A stretch of DNA of 64,000 nucleotides, taken from assembly GCF_017744015.1 (NCBI RefSeq), contig NZ_JAGHRA010000016.1, positions 41,168 to 105,167 of the forward strand. The letters are read 5' to 3'. This stretch comes from Paracoccus sp. R12_2 (GTDB taxonomy: Bacteria; Pseudomonadota; Alphaproteobacteria; Rhodobacterales; Rhodobacteraceae). The notes beneath the pieces were generated by a model that worked only from the letters and a program-made list of their open reading frames with translations, was not told where the DNA came from and searched no databases. Shown here piece after piece: positions 20,511-30,524 of this stretch; the first letter of the stretch is position 1; each line of letters starts with the position of its first letter. Position numbers and translations under genes: made by a program.

Positions 20511-21308
20511 ATGGCGCTTCCCGAATTTTCCCTGCGTCAGCTTTTGGAAGCTGGCGTTCACTATGGTCACCAGACGCAACGCTGGAATCCGCGCATGGCG
20601 GAATTCATCTATGGCGACCGCAACGGCATCCACATCGTCGATTTGACGCAGACCGTCCAGATGCTGGACGCGGCACTGCAGGTCGTGCGTGACACCGTCG
20701 CCAAGGGCGGCCGCGTGCTGTTCGTCGGCACCAAGCGTCAGGCGCAGAAGCCGATCGCCGATGCGGCCGAACGTTCGGCGCAGTTCTACATGAACCATCG
20801 CTGGCTGGGTGGCACGCTGACCAACTGGAAAACGGTCAGCCAGTCGATCAATCGCCTGAAGGCGATCGACGAGACGATGGCCGCCGGTGCCGAAGGCATG
20901 ACCAAGAAAGAGCGTCTTGGTCTGGAACGCGAGCAGGCCAAGCTGCAGGCCTCGCTGGGTGGTATCCGCGACATGGGCGGCCTGCCGGACCTGCTGTTCG
21001 TGATCGACGTGAACAAGGAAGACCTGGCGATCCTGGAAGCCAAGAAACTGGGTATCCCGGTCGTCGCTGTCGTCGATACCAACTGCTCGCCCGATGGCGT
21101 TGACTACATCATCCCGGGCAACGATGACGCTGCTCGTGCCATCTCGCTGTATTGCGATCTGGCCAGCCGCGCCGCCCTGGACGGCATGACCGCGCAGATG
21201 GGCGCGGCGGGCGTTGATGTCGGTGCTCTGGCAGAGACCGCCGAAGAAACGCTGGACGACGGCGAGGCGGAGGCAAAAGCCGACGAGCAGGCCACCGCCG
21301 ACGCCTGA
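20511..21308 (+). CDS. rpsB: 30S ribosomal protein S2
   Basis: S2 binds the head/body junction of the 30S subunit and is needed for S1 attachment. It has 265 residues and starts [19 protein letters not shown], followed by the conserved [14 protein letters not shown] 20511 is chosen because GGAAAGGA lies 7 bp upstream; the ATG at 20505 is too close to it. A variable acidic tail ([16 protein letters not shown]) ends the protein. It is followed by tsf after 95 bp. Confidence 0.98.
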   Translation: MALPEFSLRQLLEAGVHYGHQTQRWNPRMAEFIYGDRNGIHIVDLTQTVQMLDAALQVVRDTVAKGGRVLFVGTKRQAQKPIADAAERSAQFYMNHRWLGGTLTNWKTVSQSINRLKAIDETMAAGAEGMTKKERLGLEREQAKLQASLGGIRDMGGLPDLLFVIDVNKEDLAILEAKKLGIPVVAVVDTNCSPDGVDYIIPGNDDAARAISLYCDLASRAALDGMTAQMGAAGVDVGALAETAEETLDDGEAEAKADEQATADA

Positions 21309-21403
21309 TCCGGTTCACGGATCGAATTTTACCGTATGTTTACGGAATTGTCGTCAGGCGGGGATATTCCCCCGCCTGACGTGTCGAACAAAGGAGACGG
21401 ATC

Positions 21404-22282
21404 ATGGCTATCACCGCCGCGATGGTGAAAGAGCTGCGCGAAAGCACCGGCGCAGGGATGATGGATGCCAAGAAGGCGCTGACCGAAACGGACGGCGACA
21501 TGCAGGCCGCGCAGGACTGGCTGCGCACCAAGGGTCTGGCGAAAGCCGCCAAGAAATCCGGACGCGTCGCCGCCGAGGGGCTGGTTGCCGTCGCCGTGCG
21601 TGATGGCAAGGGTGTCGCGGTCGAAGTGAACTCGGAAACCGACTTCGTTGCCAAGAACGAAGAATTCCAGAACATGGTCCGCAAGATCGCCGGTGCCGCG
21701 CTGGACGCCGGTGACGTCGAGGCGCTGAAGGCAGCGCCGCTGGACGGCAAGACCGTCGCCGATGTCGTGACCGATGCCATCGCCAAGATCGGCGAGAACA
21801 TGACCCTGCGCCGGATGTCCACGGTCGAGGCGCCGCTGGTGGTGTCCTATGTCCACAACTCCGCTGCCGACGGCATGGGCAAGATCGGCGTGCTGGTCGG
21901 CCTGGACGGCGGCAACGAGGAAATCGGTCGCCAGATCGCGATGCATGTCGCAGCCACCGCGCCCGCCTCGCTTGGTCAGGACGACCTTGACCCGGCACTG
22001 GTCGAGCGTGAGAAGCAGGTTCTGACCGAACAGGCCCGCGAGTCCGGCAAGCCCGAGGCCGTGATCGAGAAGATGATCGAAGGCCGGATGAAGAAATTCT
22101 TCGAAGAGGTCACGCTGACCGGTCAGAAATTCGTCATCAATCCCGATATCACCGTCGAGGAGGCTGCGAAGGAAGCTGGCGCCAAGATCGTGGGCTTCGC
22201 CCGTGTCGAAGTCGGCGAAGGCATCGAGAAGCGCGAAGAGGATTTCGCGGCAGAGGTCGCCAAGACGCTTGGCGGTTCCTGA
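21404..22282 (+). CDS. tsf: Translation elongation factor Ts
   Basis: Nucleotide exchange factor for EF-Tu. It has 292 residues. The N-terminal UBA-like domain ([20 protein letters not shown]) is followed by the TDFVAKN core signature ([12 protein letters not shown]), and the dimerisation/coiled-coil part is complete to the C-terminus. AAGGAG lies upstream of ATG 21404. It is co-transcribed with rpsB; the operon ends at the hairpin at 22320. Confidence 0.98.
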   Translation: MAITAAMVKELRESTGAGMMDAKKALTETDGDMQAAQDWLRTKGLAKAAKKSGRVAAEGLVAVAVRDGKGVAVEVNSETDFVAKNEEFQNMVRKIAGAALDAGDVEALKAAPLDGKTVADVVTDAIAKIGENMTLRRMSTVEAPLVVSYVHNSAADGMGKIGVLVGLDGGNEEIGRQIAMHVAATAPASLGQDDLDPALVEREKQVLTEQARESGKPEAVIEKMIEGRMKKFFEEVTLTGQKFVINPDITVEEAAKEAGAKIVGFARVEVGEGIEKREEDFAAEVAKTLGGS

Positions 22283-22319
22283 TCCCGACAAGCTTTCGGG
22301 AACATCGTGAAACGAACAG

Positions 22320-22353
22320 GACGCCGGCCGGCAAGGCCGGCGTCTTTCCGTTT
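22320..22353 (+). terminator. Rho-independent terminator of rpsB-tsf
   Basis: Perfect 10-bp stem GACGCCGGCC (22320-22329) with 22335-22344, loop GGCAA, followed by TTTCCGTTT. It starts 37 bp after the tsf stop. Confidence 0.85.
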
Positions 22354-22604
22354 CAGGCGACCATGCGCGTAGCTGATGCCGGATCACACCCATTGATGAC
22401 GCCGCCCCGCCGCGCGGCGCGAAGCCGGCGACAGAGCGGCCGGGACAAGCCCATGGTGCCGATCCGGGCAACAATCGGATCCTGCGGCACCGCGTTCCTG
22501 GCGCCCGAAAGCACCATCACTCATGGAACGGCACAGGTTAACGCCTTTCGCGCGGACGAATGAAAGTCGGGAAATCCATACCTGTGCTGGGGTTTCGGCC
22601 TTCC
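22354..22604. other. Intergenic region without a recognised gene
   Basis: About 250 bp between the rpsB-tsf terminator and the end of the convergent luxR-type gene. Codon-like frames here have no ribosome-binding sites or recognisable products. An imperfect long hairpin (GGTGCCG at 22455-22461 with CGGCACC at 22485-22491) could serve the luxR-type gene as a weak terminator. Confidence 0.4.
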
Positions 22605-23396
22605 TTATGCGAAAAGCTGCTGCGTCAGATGCGCCGTCAGAATGGCTTGTCCGGTGTTTCTTGCGCCAACCGCGTCGCGGGCGAGGCGAAGATGCTTCTC
22701 GACGGTTGCGGCCGAGATGCCCAGGATGATCGCAGTTTCGGCCACGGTCTTGCCGGCCGAACTCCATTCCAGAACCTGAATCTGACGCTCGGTCAGACGT
22801 GGCACAAAAGTCGGGCGCCGGATCGAAGCCATCCGCATGTGCATCACGTTGCTCAGCACCATAACTTCGCGCTGATGCCGGGTCCAGACGCGGTCTTCGT
22901 CGTCGTGACTTGCGCCTGCATGCGGGTTCAGCACGACAGCGCCATGACTGCGCAACACGCAGTTCTTCAGGCTGACCAACCGTGCGGACAGAAGACCGTA
23001 ATCGCGGGCCAGCGAAACGGACTGGGTGGCGGCGTCTTCGCTTGCCCGGTCTGACCCGCATGCCAGCAGATCGCGGGTCGAGATGCTGCCGGTATTCTGC
23101 CGCGACCAGCTGGCCCAGGGGGAGGCGAGGATCAGGTTGCGTGCCGTCAGCGTCTTGACGAAATCCTGCGGCATGGTGCTGAAAATTTCGATCCTTTCCT
23201 GAAGCACGGCGGGGGGCACGGCCATCATGAAGCGTGCCGCGTAGAAGATGTTCCGGAACCCGAGCCGCGCCATCGCGCGGCGATAGGATGCCTGAATCTC
23301 GGCGGTGGTGGTGGCGTTAACGACGGCTTCAAAACTGGATATCGGCATGGAAACGAACGGAAGTTGCTGAAATACCTGCAGATAAAACGGCACCAT
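22605..23396 (-). CDS. LuxR-family transcriptional regulator with divergent autoinducer-binding-like domain
   Basis: A 263-residue regulator. The C-terminal 65 residues are a clear LuxR helix-turn-helix ([19 protein letters not shown] then [19 protein letters not shown]). The first about 180 residues align loosely with the autoinducer-binding domain ([20 protein letters not shown]), but the conserved acyl-homoserine-lactone Asp in the D-P pair is Ser (ASPW), and the aromatic residues around FYAARFM are not canonical. No luxI is nearby, so this is a LuxR solo. ATG 23396 is chosen (GGAAA upstream); an internal Met before PISSF is an alternative. Confidence 0.83.
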   Translation of the reverse strand: MVPFYLQVFQQLPFVSMPISSFEAVVNATTTAEIQASYRRAMARLGFRNIFYAARFMMAVPPAVLQERIEIFSTMPQDFVKTLTARNLILASPWASWSRQNTGSISTRDLLACGSDRASEDAATQSVSLARDYGLLSARLVSLKNCVLRSHGAVVLNPHAGASHDDEDRVWTRHQREVMVLSNVMHMRMASIRRPTFVPRLTERQIQVLEWSSAGKTVAETAIILGISAATVEKHLRLARDAVGARNTGQAILTAHLTQQLFA

Positions 23397-23523
23397 GGCT
23401 GGTTTTCCAAGGGCTAAATTCAGGGGCGGGCGGTGGTGCCATTGGCCCATCTGCGCTGGACCTTTCCCCGCCAGACATGCAATGAGGGTCGCACATCGCA
23501 TCAGACAGCCCTTGACGACAGAC

Positions 23524-24120
23524 ATGCCTTTCATCATCGCCATCGACGGCCCGGCGGCATCGGGCAAGGGCACCATCGCCCGCGCGCTTGCATCGCATTT
23601 CGGGTTCCATCATCTGGATACAGGTCTGCTGTATCGCGCGACCGGCGCGAAAGGCGGAGATCCGATCGTCTCGGCGCGCGACCTGACGCCCGATGATCTT
23701 CAGCGCCCCGATCTGCGCAGCGCGGCGGCCGGCCAGGCGGCCAGCCGGGTGGCGGCGATCCCCGAGGTTCGTGCCGCGTTGCGTGATTTCCAGCACCGCT
23801 TTGCAAATCAGGAACCCGGTGCGGTCCTCGATGGTCGCGATATCGGCACGGTCATCTGCCCCGATGCGCAGGTAAAGCTGTATGTCATTGCCTCGGACGA
23901 GGTGCGCGCCACACGCCGCGCCGCCGAACTGGGGGCGGATGTCGCGGACATGCTGAACGAACTGCAGCAACGTGACCGTCGCGACAGCGAACGTGCAGCG
24001 GCACCGCTGCGTCCCGCGACGGACGCCATCGTCATAGATACGACCGATCTTGCGATCGAACAGGCCGTCGCGACGGCCATCGCTGCCGTGCAAAGCGCCC
24101 GCGAGCTGCAACCTCGCTGA
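23524..24120 (+). CDS. cmk: (d)CMP kinase
   Basis: Phosphorylates CMP and dCMP to the diphosphates. It has 198 residues with P-loop GPAASGKGT (about 8-16), the nucleotide monophosphate region [12 protein letters not shown], and the diagnostic [13 protein letters not shown] and [14 protein letters not shown] blocks. The NMP-binding segment after LYR is a few residues shorter than in relatives I recall, which is at the short end for the family. ATG 23524 starts the P-loop strand directly. The gene is divergent from the luxR-type gene. Confidence 0.93.
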   Translation: MPFIIAIDGPAASGKGTIARALASHFGFHHLDTGLLYRATGAKGGDPIVSARDLTPDDLQRPDLRSAAAGQAASRVAAIPEVRAALRDFQHRFANQEPGAVLDGRDIGTVICPDAQVKLYVIASDEVRATRRAAELGADVADMLNELQQRDRRDSERAAAPLRPATDAIVIDTTDLAIEQAVATAIAAVQSARELQPR

Positions 24121-24211
24121 CGCCTCGGCGCACGATCCTGTGCAAGCGCCCTTGATCGTGCCGGTGCGGGACGTTACCTTTTGTTCAACTTGTCATCGGA
24201 GGGCGTGTGTC

Positions 24212-25333
24212 ATGGCGCCCAAGCGTCCAGCGGGTGCGGACGCGTTCCCGAAACTACCGGTCGAGCCGTCGGACACCCGCCAATCCGAGGAGGGGGCGCT
24301 GTATGCTGCCCTCGATCTCGGCACGAATTCTTGCCGGATGCTGATTGCCCGTCCACGCGGCAATCAGTTCCAGGTCATCGACAGCTTCTCCAAGCCCGTG
24401 CAGCTTGGACTGGGGCTGGAGGCTTCGGGGCGACTGTCTCGTGGCTCGATGGCGCGTACCGTTCATGCATTGCAGGTCTGCCGGCGCAAGCTGGAACAGC
24501 ACCGGGTGCGGAACATGCGCCTTGTCGCCACCGAGGCCTGCCGCCGCGCGCGCAACAGCCGTGATTTCCTGCGCACGATTCGCCGCGAGACCGGCCTGCC
24601 GGTCGAGATCATCGACGCCGAGGAAGAAGCGCGGCTTGCCGTGATCTCTTGCGCGCCGCTGGTCAGCCAGATGACCGAGACCCTGATGGTCGTCGATATC
24701 GGCGGAGGTTCGACCGAGCTGGTCTGGATCGACCTCGAGGATGTCGCGCCCAAGGAGCGGCCGCGCGCAATCATGCGCCTGTCGGACGGGTTCGCCAATC
24801 CGATCCCGGGTGGTGCGCGGGTGGTCGACTGGATCAGTGTTCCGTTGGGCGTCGCCACGCTGCGGGATCAGTTTGCCGATGTCGAGGACGATCAGGGGCG
24901 CTTTGCGCTGATGAGTTGGTATTTCGAGGAGTTGCTGGCCGATTTCGCACCCTACGCCGACGGTTCGCCCGATGAGGGGTTCCAGATCATCGGCACTTCT
25001 GGAACCGTCACCACGGTCGCGGCAAGCCATCTTGGGTTGCGACGCTATGATCGGACCAAGGTGGACGGGCTTGAAATGACCACCGAACAGATCGATCGGG
25101 TCATCCATTCCTATCTTGCGCTTGGTCCCGACGGGCGTCGCAGCGATCCCCGGATCGGGCGCGAACGCCATGCCCTGATCATGTCGGGCGCCGCGATCCT
25201 GCAGACGCTGATGCGGGTCTGGCCCACCAGTCGCCTCTCGGTCGCTGATCGCGGCCTGCGCGAGGGGTTGCTTTATGCCCAGATGGTGCGCGATGGGGTG
25301 CTGACACCCGATGGTGTGAACGGAGTGGCATGA
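24212..25333 (+). CDS. Exopolyphosphatase / Ppx-GppA family phosphatase
   Basis: A 373-residue actin/Hsp70-fold phosphatase acting on polyphosphate or pppGpp. The phosphate-1 motif is [13 protein letters not shown], catalytic-region Glu lies in [10 protein letters not shown], and the second glycine-rich motif is [25 protein letters not shown] closes the fold. It lacks the long C-terminal HD-type extension of E. coli Ppx, resembling the shorter two-domain form common in alphaproteobacteria. GGAGGG lies upstream of ATG 24212. rlmE follows after 1 bp, so they form an operon. Confidence 0.92.
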   Translation: MAPKRPAGADAFPKLPVEPSDTRQSEEGALYAALDLGTNSCRMLIARPRGNQFQVIDSFSKPVQLGLGLEASGRLSRGSMARTVHALQVCRRKLEQHRVRNMRLVATEACRRARNSRDFLRTIRRETGLPVEIIDAEEEARLAVISCAPLVSQMTETLMVVDIGGGSTELVWIDLEDVAPKERPRAIMRLSDGFANPIPGGARVVDWISVPLGVATLRDQFADVEDDQGRFALMSWYFEELLADFAPYADGSPDEGFQIIGTSGTVTTVAASHLGLRRYDRTKVDGLEMTTEQIDRVIHSYLALGPDGRRSDPRIGRERHALIMSGAAILQTLMRVWPTSRLSVADRGLREGLLYAQMVRDGVLTPDGVNGVA

Positions 25334-25334
25334 G

Positions 25335-26090
25335 ATGACGAAGAAACCGGCCAGCCGGGCGGGCAAGACCAGTGGACGCGGGCAGCGCGACCTGAAGGTT
25401 CGGGTCAAGACCGCCAAGGGGCGCAAGCTGTCCAGCAAGCTGTGGCTGGAACGGCAACTGAACGACCCCTATGTGGCGCGCGCGCGTCGCGAGGGCTATC
25501 GCGGCCGTGCGGCGTTCAAGATCCTTGAACTGGACGACAAGTACGGCTTTCTGGTCCCCGGCGCGCGTGTCGTCGATCTGGGATGCGCGCCGGGGGGATG
25601 GTGCCAGGTGGCCGTTTCGCGCGTGAACGCACTGGGCGAAAAATCGGGAAAGCCGGTCGGTCGCGTGGTGGGCGTGGATCTGCAAGTCGTCGATCCGATC
25701 CCGGGTGCCGAGATCCATCAGCTTGATTTCCTTGACGATGGTGCCGATGATCAGGTCAAGGCATGGCTTGGCGGGCCGGCGGATGTGGTGATGTCGGACA
25801 TGGCGGCCTCGTCATCGGGGCACAAGGGGACCGACCATCTGCGGATCGTGGCGCTGGTCGAGGCGGCGGCGCAACTGGCCTTCGACGTGCTCGAACCCGG
25901 CGGAACCTTTGTCGCCAAGGTGCTGGCCGGCGGGGCCGAGGCCGAGATGCAGGCGATGCTGAAGCGGAATTTCGACAAGGTCGCAAATGTGAAGCCGCCG
26001 GCAAGCCGCAGCGATTCATCCGAGAAATTCGTGGTCGCAACCGGATTTCGCGGGCGTGGCCCCGAGGCAGGTCAGGATCAGCAGGGCTGA
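25335..26090 (+). CDS. rlmE: 23S rRNA (uridine-2'-O-)-methyltransferase RlmE (FtsJ/RrmJ)
   Basis: Methylates the 2'-O of U2552 in the 23S A-loop, late in 50S assembly. It has 251 residues. The catalytic K-D-K-E set is visible: Lys in [13 protein letters not shown], Asp in [14 protein letters not shown], Lys in FVAKVLAGG and Glu in [11 protein letters not shown]. The SAM loop is [12 protein letters not shown] basic N-terminal extension precedes the domain. It overlaps the convergent araC-type gene by 13 bp. Confidence 0.95.
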   Translation: MTKKPASRAGKTSGRGQRDLKVRVKTAKGRKLSSKLWLERQLNDPYVARARREGYRGRAAFKILELDDKYGFLVPGARVVDLGCAPGGWCQVAVSRVNALGEKSGKPVGRVVGVDLQVVDPIPGAEIHQLDFLDDGADDQVKAWLGGPADVVMSDMAASSSGHKGTDHLRIVALVEAAAQLAFDVLEPGGTFVAKVLAGGAEAEMQAMLKRNFDKVANVKPPASRSDSSEKFVVATGFRGRGPEAGQDQQG

Positions 26091-27136
26091 GCGCGGAACA
26101 TTTCCGGCGTGCGGCCCGTGGCGGCCACGAAGGCGCGGGTGAAATGGGCGTGGCTGGAATAGCCCAGGTCCGACGCGATGCGCGACGGGCTGCGCTGGCT
26201 GTGCCGCAACAGATCGACGGCCCGTTCCAGTCGCAATTCGTGCAGCACCTCGACCGCGCGTCGTCCGCGTGCCGCAAGACATGCGCGATCCAGCGCGGCG
26301 ACGGTGGTGCCCAACTCGTCAGCAAGATCGCCCAGTGAACCGTTCTGCCCCAGCCGCCTTCCGGCCAGGTCCAGGAAACCGTCCAGCAGCGCATGGCCGG
26401 TCTGCGCCTGCGGATCGCCCGCCTCGACTGGCCGCAGGCGGTCAAGCTGGCGCAGGCGCAGCGACAGCAGGTTCAGCAGGCAGCCGGTCGTCGCACTGTT
26501 TGGATCTGCCGATTCCGCAGCCAGATCCGACAGCACGGCCAGGATCTGTGTGCCGTGTCCACCGACGCTGGCGGTCAGACCGGCATCGGGCAGGAGAGGA
26601 ATGGCAGCGGCAGCCATCTGCGGCGCGATCAGCGCGACATGCCCTGCGGCATCCGGCATCGGCAGGATCGCGAAGGCGGTGCCAGCGACGATCAGGCGCA
26701 GTTCGCCCGCCCTCAGATCATGGTGCTGGCGCGGGAAGGACAGTCGAACGCTGCCTGCGGTCACCCAGATCAGCATATGATCGGTGCGGGTCCGAGGTGA
26801 GGCGGCACGTCCATTGCCACCCTGAAACACATCGCGCAATTGAAACAGGCGCAGGCCGGCTGGCTGGGACGTTGCCTGGCGAAGGCGTGCCGGGCTGCGA
26901 AACGGCGCGGTGACCTTGCGTTCGGCGCCGCTATCTTGCGCACGATATCCCGCGCCTGACAGCGCGGGACCGGCGGATTGCCGCGCATGCCCCTGCGGAA
27001 TGACGGCGCTTGTGACATTCGCGTGGCGCAGCCGGGCATCCTGTGCAGGCGTTGCGCCCGGCAGGGTGATGTGTTGCAACAGGCTGGTTCCGAACGGAAA
27101 GCCGTTGCGGATCTGGCCCTGCTGATACGCCGACAT
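26078..27136 (-). CDS. AraC-family transcriptional regulator
   Basis: A 352-residue regulator. The C-terminal about 100 residues hold the two helix-turn-helix units of AraC/XylS ([20 protein letters not shown] and [21 protein letters not shown]). The central part (about 105-210) looks like a cupin-type sensor domain ([23 protein letters not shown]). The first about 80 residues are low in secondary-structure signals; they are kept because a good promoter lies directly upstream of this ATG with a 26-nt leader. A GTG further in (VTAPFRS) is the alternative. The ligand is unknown. Its own promoter carries the shared palindrome. Confidence 0.82.
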   Translation of the reverse strand: MSAYQQGQIRNGFPFGTSLLQHITLPGATPAQDARLRHANVTSAVIPQGHARQSAGPALSGAGYRAQDSGAERKVTAPFRSPARLRQATSQPAGLRLFQLRDVFQGGNGRAASPRTRTDHMLIWVTAGSVRLSFPRQHHDLRAGELRLIVAGTAFAILPMPDAAGHVALIAPQMAAAAIPLLPDAGLTASVGGHGTQILAVLSDLAAESADPNSATTGCLLNLLSLRLRQLDRLRPVEAGDPQAQTGHALLDGFLDLAGRRLGQNGSLGDLADELGTTVAALDRACLAARGRRAVEVLHELRLERAVDLLRHSQRSPSRIASDLGYSSHAHFTRAFVAATGRTPEMFRAQPC

Positions 27137-27160
27137 TATCCGTTACCTGCCCGCAAGAAG

Positions 27161-27202
27161 AATAAGCGAATTATCGCCTATCTCAGTGGGGGACTCAACT
27201 GA
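27161..27202 (-). promoter_or_regulatory. araC-type promoter with palindromic operator
   Basis: On the minus strand TTGAGT (plus 27192-27197), a 17-bp spacer and GATAAT (plus 27169-27174) make a strong promoter for the AraC-type gene. The -10 is embedded in the palindrome ATAAGCGAATTATCGCCTAT (27161-27180), the twin of the element at 5687-5706. A second inverted repeat, CTCAGT-N10-ACTGAG (27181-27202), covers the -35. Confidence 0.6.
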
Positions 27203-27240
27203 GATAACGTCCATTTGTGCAGGGAAATCTTAAAATGGCG

Positions 27241-28125
27241 TTAATCCGGGCCGGCCTGCCAGGTTTGCCAATCGCGCATCCTGCCACGGAACCAGATGCG
27301 TTGCGCCTTGGCATATTGGCGCGTCGCCACGATGCCGCGCTGTGTCGCGGTCGGCAGGTCGATCTGTCCCTGCAGATAGGCGATCAGGTCAGGCGCGCCG
27401 ATGGCGCGGGCCCATTGGCGGGCGGGATCCCATTGCGGCAGCATCGCCCGCACCTCTTGGATCGCCCCGTCTTCAAGCATCTGGTGAAACCGGCGCGCGA
27501 TACGGTCGGCCAGCCAGTCGCGATCGGCCTGGATCAGCACCCGCTGGCCATCATCCGGCCCGATCAGCGGCGGTGGCGTGTCGGCCTGCCAGTCGCGCAG
27601 CCCGCGCCCGGTGGCGCGCAGCACCTCCCACGCGCGCTGGACGCGGGCCGGGTTGCGGGTGTCGATATTGTCGCGGGTGGCTGCGTCCAGTTCGGCGGTC
27701 ATCCGGGCCAGTCCGTCCGGTTCGGCGATCCTCAGATCGGCCTCGGACCGGATCTGCGTCGGGGTCGGTGGCACATAGGCCAATCCCTGCGTCACTGCGG
27801 TCAGATAAAGCCCCGTCCCCCCGACGATGATCAGGCGCCGGTCCATCAATCCACGCACCTCGCGCAGCCAGTCGCCGACCGAATAGCTGCGATCCGGTCC
27901 GACATGTCCATACAGCGCATGTGGCGCCGCCACTTCGTCCGCGGCCGGGGGGCGGGCCGTCAGCACCCGCCAGCACGACCAGATCTGCAGCGCATCGGCA
28001 TTCACGATCAGCCCGCCCTGCGCCTGCGCGACGGCAAGCGCCAGCGCCGATTTGCCGCTGGCGGTCGGGCCGGCGATCAGCAGGTGGCGCGAGGCGTCGA
28101 TCCGTGTCAGATCGGGGATATGCAT
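27241..28125 (-). CDS. miaA: tRNA dimethylallyltransferase
   Basis: Adds a dimethylallyl group to N6 of A37 in tRNAs that read UNN codons. It has 294 residues with P-loop IAGPTASGKSALA, the substrate-sensing NADALQIWSCW, and VGGTGLYLTAV. ATG 28125 (MHIPDL) is chosen because GGAAC precedes it and the family N-terminus is normally short; an ATG at 28167 would add 14 residues. It is divergent from pyrH. Confidence 0.93.
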   Translation of the reverse strand: MHIPDLTRIDASRHLLIAGPTASGKSALALAVAQAQGGLIVNADALQIWSCWRVLTARPPAADEVAAPHALYGHVGPDRSYSVGDWLREVRGLMDRRLIIVGGTGLYLTAVTQGLAYVPPTPTQIRSEADLRIAEPDGLARMTAELDAATRDNIDTRNPARVQRAWEVLRATGRGLRDWQADTPPPLIGPDDGQRVLIQADRDWLADRIARRFHQMLEDGAIQEVRAMLPQWDPARQWARAIGAPDLIAYLQGQIDLPTATQRGIVATRQYAKAQRIWFRGRMRDWQTWQAGPD

Positions 28126-28217
28126 GGGCAGTTCCGGCAGGTTGAACCTGACCGCCTTTTGCGACATTTTGCGCCGCGATGAAAGCTGCGGGCCGCCCGC
28201 CCAGGAAAGGACAGGAC

Positions 28218-28952
28218 ATGACCGATCAGAAGGGCGTCACGCCCGCGCAGTACAGCCGCGTGATGCTGAAGATCTCGGGCGAGGCGCTGATGGGGGACCA
28301 GGGTTACGGCCTGCATCCGCCGACCGTCGGTCGGATCGCCAACGAGGTCGAATCGGTCGCCACGATGGGCGTCGAGGTCTGCATGGTGATCGGCGGCGGC
28401 AACATCTTCCGCGGTCTTCAAGGCAGCGCCCAAGGGATGGAGCGGACAACCGCCGACTATATGGGCATGCTGGCGACGGTGATGAACGCGCTGGCGATGC
28501 AATCCGCGCTGGAGGCCAAGGGGCTGCATTGCCGCGTGATCAGCGCCATCCGCATGGACGAGGTCTGCGAACCCTATATCCGCCGCCGCGCCATTCGCCA
28601 TCTGGAAAAGAAGCGGATCGTGATCTTCGCCGCCGGCACCGGCAACCCGTATTTCACCACCGACACCGCCGCCACCCTGCGCGCCAACGAGATGAACTGC
28701 GAGGCGATCTTCAAGGGCACAAAGGTCGATGGTGTCTATGACAAGGATCCCAAGAAACACGATGACGCCAAGCGCTATGGCAATGTCAGCTATGACGAGG
28801 TGCTGCAGAAACATCTTGGCGTCATGGACGCGTCGGCCATCGCACTTGCGCGCGACAATCGCCTGCCGATCATCGTCTTCTCGCTGGATGAGCCGGGCGG
28901 CTTCCGCACGATCCTGGAAGGCAACGGCACCTATACCCGCGTTCACGACTGA
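28218..28952 (+). CDS. pyrH: UMP kinase
   Basis: Hexameric bacterial UMP kinase of the amino-acid-kinase fold, making UDP. It has 244 residues: [18 protein letters not shown] at the N-terminus, [10 protein letters not shown], the UMP-binding [13 protein letters not shown], and [26 protein letters not shown] is a strong ribosome-binding region before ATG 28218. In most bacteria pyrH is directly followed by frr; here an ion channel gene lies between them. Confidence 0.97.
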   Translation: MTDQKGVTPAQYSRVMLKISGEALMGDQGYGLHPPTVGRIANEVESVATMGVEVCMVIGGGNIFRGLQGSAQGMERTTADYMGMLATVMNALAMQSALEAKGLHCRVISAIRMDEVCEPYIRRRAIRHLEKKRIVIFAAGTGNPYFTTDTAATLRANEMNCEAIFKGTKVDGVYDKDPKKHDDAKRYGNVSYDEVLQKHLGVMDASAIALARDNRLPIIVFSLDEPGGFRTILEGNGTYTRVHD

Positions 28953-28964
28953 GACGGCAGGCAC

Positions 28965-29756
28965 ATGAACGGGCTGCGCGAACGCATCGACCGGCTGGTT
29001 CACGGCCGCATCATGCAGGGGCTGATCACCGCGGTGATCCTGTTCAACGCGCTCATCCTTGGGCTCGAGACATCGGCTGTGGTCATGGCGCGGCTGGGGC
29101 CGATGATCCTGTTTCTGGATGCCCTGTGCCTTGCGGTCTTCGTGATCGAGATCGCGGCCAAACTGTTCGCGCGCGGATGGCGTTTCTTTCGTGATGGCTG
29201 GAACATCTTCGATTTCGCGGTGGTCGGAATCGCGCTTGTGCCTGCCGCGCAGGGGCTTTCGGTGCTGCGCGCGCTGCGGATCCTGCGGCTGCTGCGAATC
29301 GTCTCGGTCACGCCGCGCCTGCGCCGCGTGGTCGAAGGGTTTCTGTCCGCGCTGCCGGGCATGGCCAGCGTGTTCCTGCTGATGGGCATCATCTTCTACA
29401 TCGCAGCGGTCATCGCCACCAAGCTGTTCGGACAGGCATTCCCGGAATGGTTCGGCACGCTGGGGGATTCGGCCTATTCGCTGTTTCAGATCATGACGCT
29501 GGAAAGCTGGTCCATGGGCATCGTCCGCCCGGTGATGGAGGTCTATCCGAACGCCTGGGCGTTCTTTGTGCCGTTCATTCTGGTGACGACCTTCGCGGTG
29601 ATGAACCTGGTGGTCGGTCTGATCGTGAATTCGATGCAGGATGCGCATCAGTCCGAGGAAAACGAGATCACCGGCGCCTATCGCGATCAGGTGCTGGCGC
29701 GACTGGAATCGATCGAACGTCGCCTGTCCGCGCAGGCGGACGACCGCTCTGATTGA
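28965..29756 (+). CDS. Bacterial voltage-gated sodium channel (NaChBac/NavAb-type)
   Basis: A 263-residue, single-repeat six-TM ion channel. S1-S3 occupy about residues 17-35, 45-68 and 78-95. S4 (about 97-118) carries arginines every third position (R102, R105, R108, R111). S5 is about 128-155. The pore loop has TLESWSM (178-184), the selectivity-filter signature of the bacterial NaV family. S6 is about 195-222, followed by a C-terminal amphipathic coiled coil (RDQVLARLESIERRLSAQ), as in tetrameric family members. It starts 12 bp after pyrH and probably shares its transcript. Confidence 0.92.
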   Translation: MNGLRERIDRLVHGRIMQGLITAVILFNALILGLETSAVVMARLGPMILFLDALCLAVFVIEIAAKLFARGWRFFRDGWNIFDFAVVGIALVPAAQGLSVLRALRILRLLRIVSVTPRLRRVVEGFLSALPGMASVFLLMGIIFYIAAVIATKLFGQAFPEWFGTLGDSAYSLFQIMTLESWSMGIVRPVMEVYPNAWAFFVPFILVTTFAVMNLVVGLIVNSMQDAHQSEENEITGAYRDQVLARLESIERRLSAQADDRSD

Positions 29757-29952
29757 TCCGTGCGGGCTGGCGATGCCCTTCGCGAAATGCATTTAAGTTC
29801 TTGTCGTCACGCGGTCTCCGGGGTCTCACGTGCCTTTGAGGACCGGACGCAGTGTGGGTGGCGCAACCTCGCCCATTTTAGGGGCAAAGGCTTTGCCAAG
29901 CCTCGCCATTGCGGTTACAAGCGGTGAAAATTCAATTCAGAGGCAGTCCGAC

Positions 29953-30516
29953 ATGGCAGAGGACATCGAAATAGACATCGACGATCTTGAGCGCCGCATG
30001 AAAGGCGCGATGGAAAGCCTGCGCCACGAATTCGCTTCGCTGCGCACGGGCCGCGCCTCGGCCTCGATGGTCGAGCCGGTTCAGGTCGAAGCCTATGGCC
30101 AGATGACCCCGATCAACCAGCTTGGCACCGTCAACGTGCCAGAACCGCGCATGGTGACCGTCAACATCTGGGACAAGTCGATGGTCGGCAAGGTCGAGAA
30201 GGCGATCCGGGAAAGCGGTCTGGGCATCAACCCGCAGACCAATGGCACCATCATCATGCTGCCGATCCCGGAACTGAACGAGGAACGGCGCAGGGAACTG
30301 ACCAAGGTCGCGGCGCAATATGCCGAAAGCGCGCGGGTCGCGATCCGCAACGTCCGCCGCGACGGCATGGACCAGGTCAAGAAGGGCAAGTCCAACGGCA
30401 TGCCCGAGGATGACCAGAAATTCTGGGAAACCGCCGTTCAGGAACTGACCGACAAGATGATCGGCAATGTCGATGAGGCGCTAGAGGCCAAGCAGGCCGA
30501 AATCATGCAGGTCTGA
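29953..30516 (+). CDS. frr: Ribosome recycling factor
   Basis: With EF-G, splits post-termination ribosomes. It has 187 residues; the three-helix bundle is marked by the start ([20 protein letters not shown]), [13 protein letters not shown], and the C-terminal helix [16 protein letters not shown] 29953 has AGAGGCAG upstream. It lies 196 bp from the channel gene, enough for its own promoter, and is followed by uppS after 8 bp. Confidence 0.98.
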   Translation: MAEDIEIDIDDLERRMKGAMESLRHEFASLRTGRASASMVEPVQVEAYGQMTPINQLGTVNVPEPRMVTVNIWDKSMVGKVEKAIRESGLGINPQTNGTIIMLPIPELNEERRRELTKVAAQYAESARVAIRNVRRDGMDQVKKGKSNGMPEDDQKFWETAVQELTDKMIGNVDEALEAKQAEIMQV

Positions 30517-30524
30517 GAGGGATC

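Noticed and set aside
28167..28179. Upstream starts of miaA (28167) and pyrH (28179)
   Set aside because: Neither has a ribosome-binding site and the added residues are not family-like; starts at 28125 and 28218 are used.
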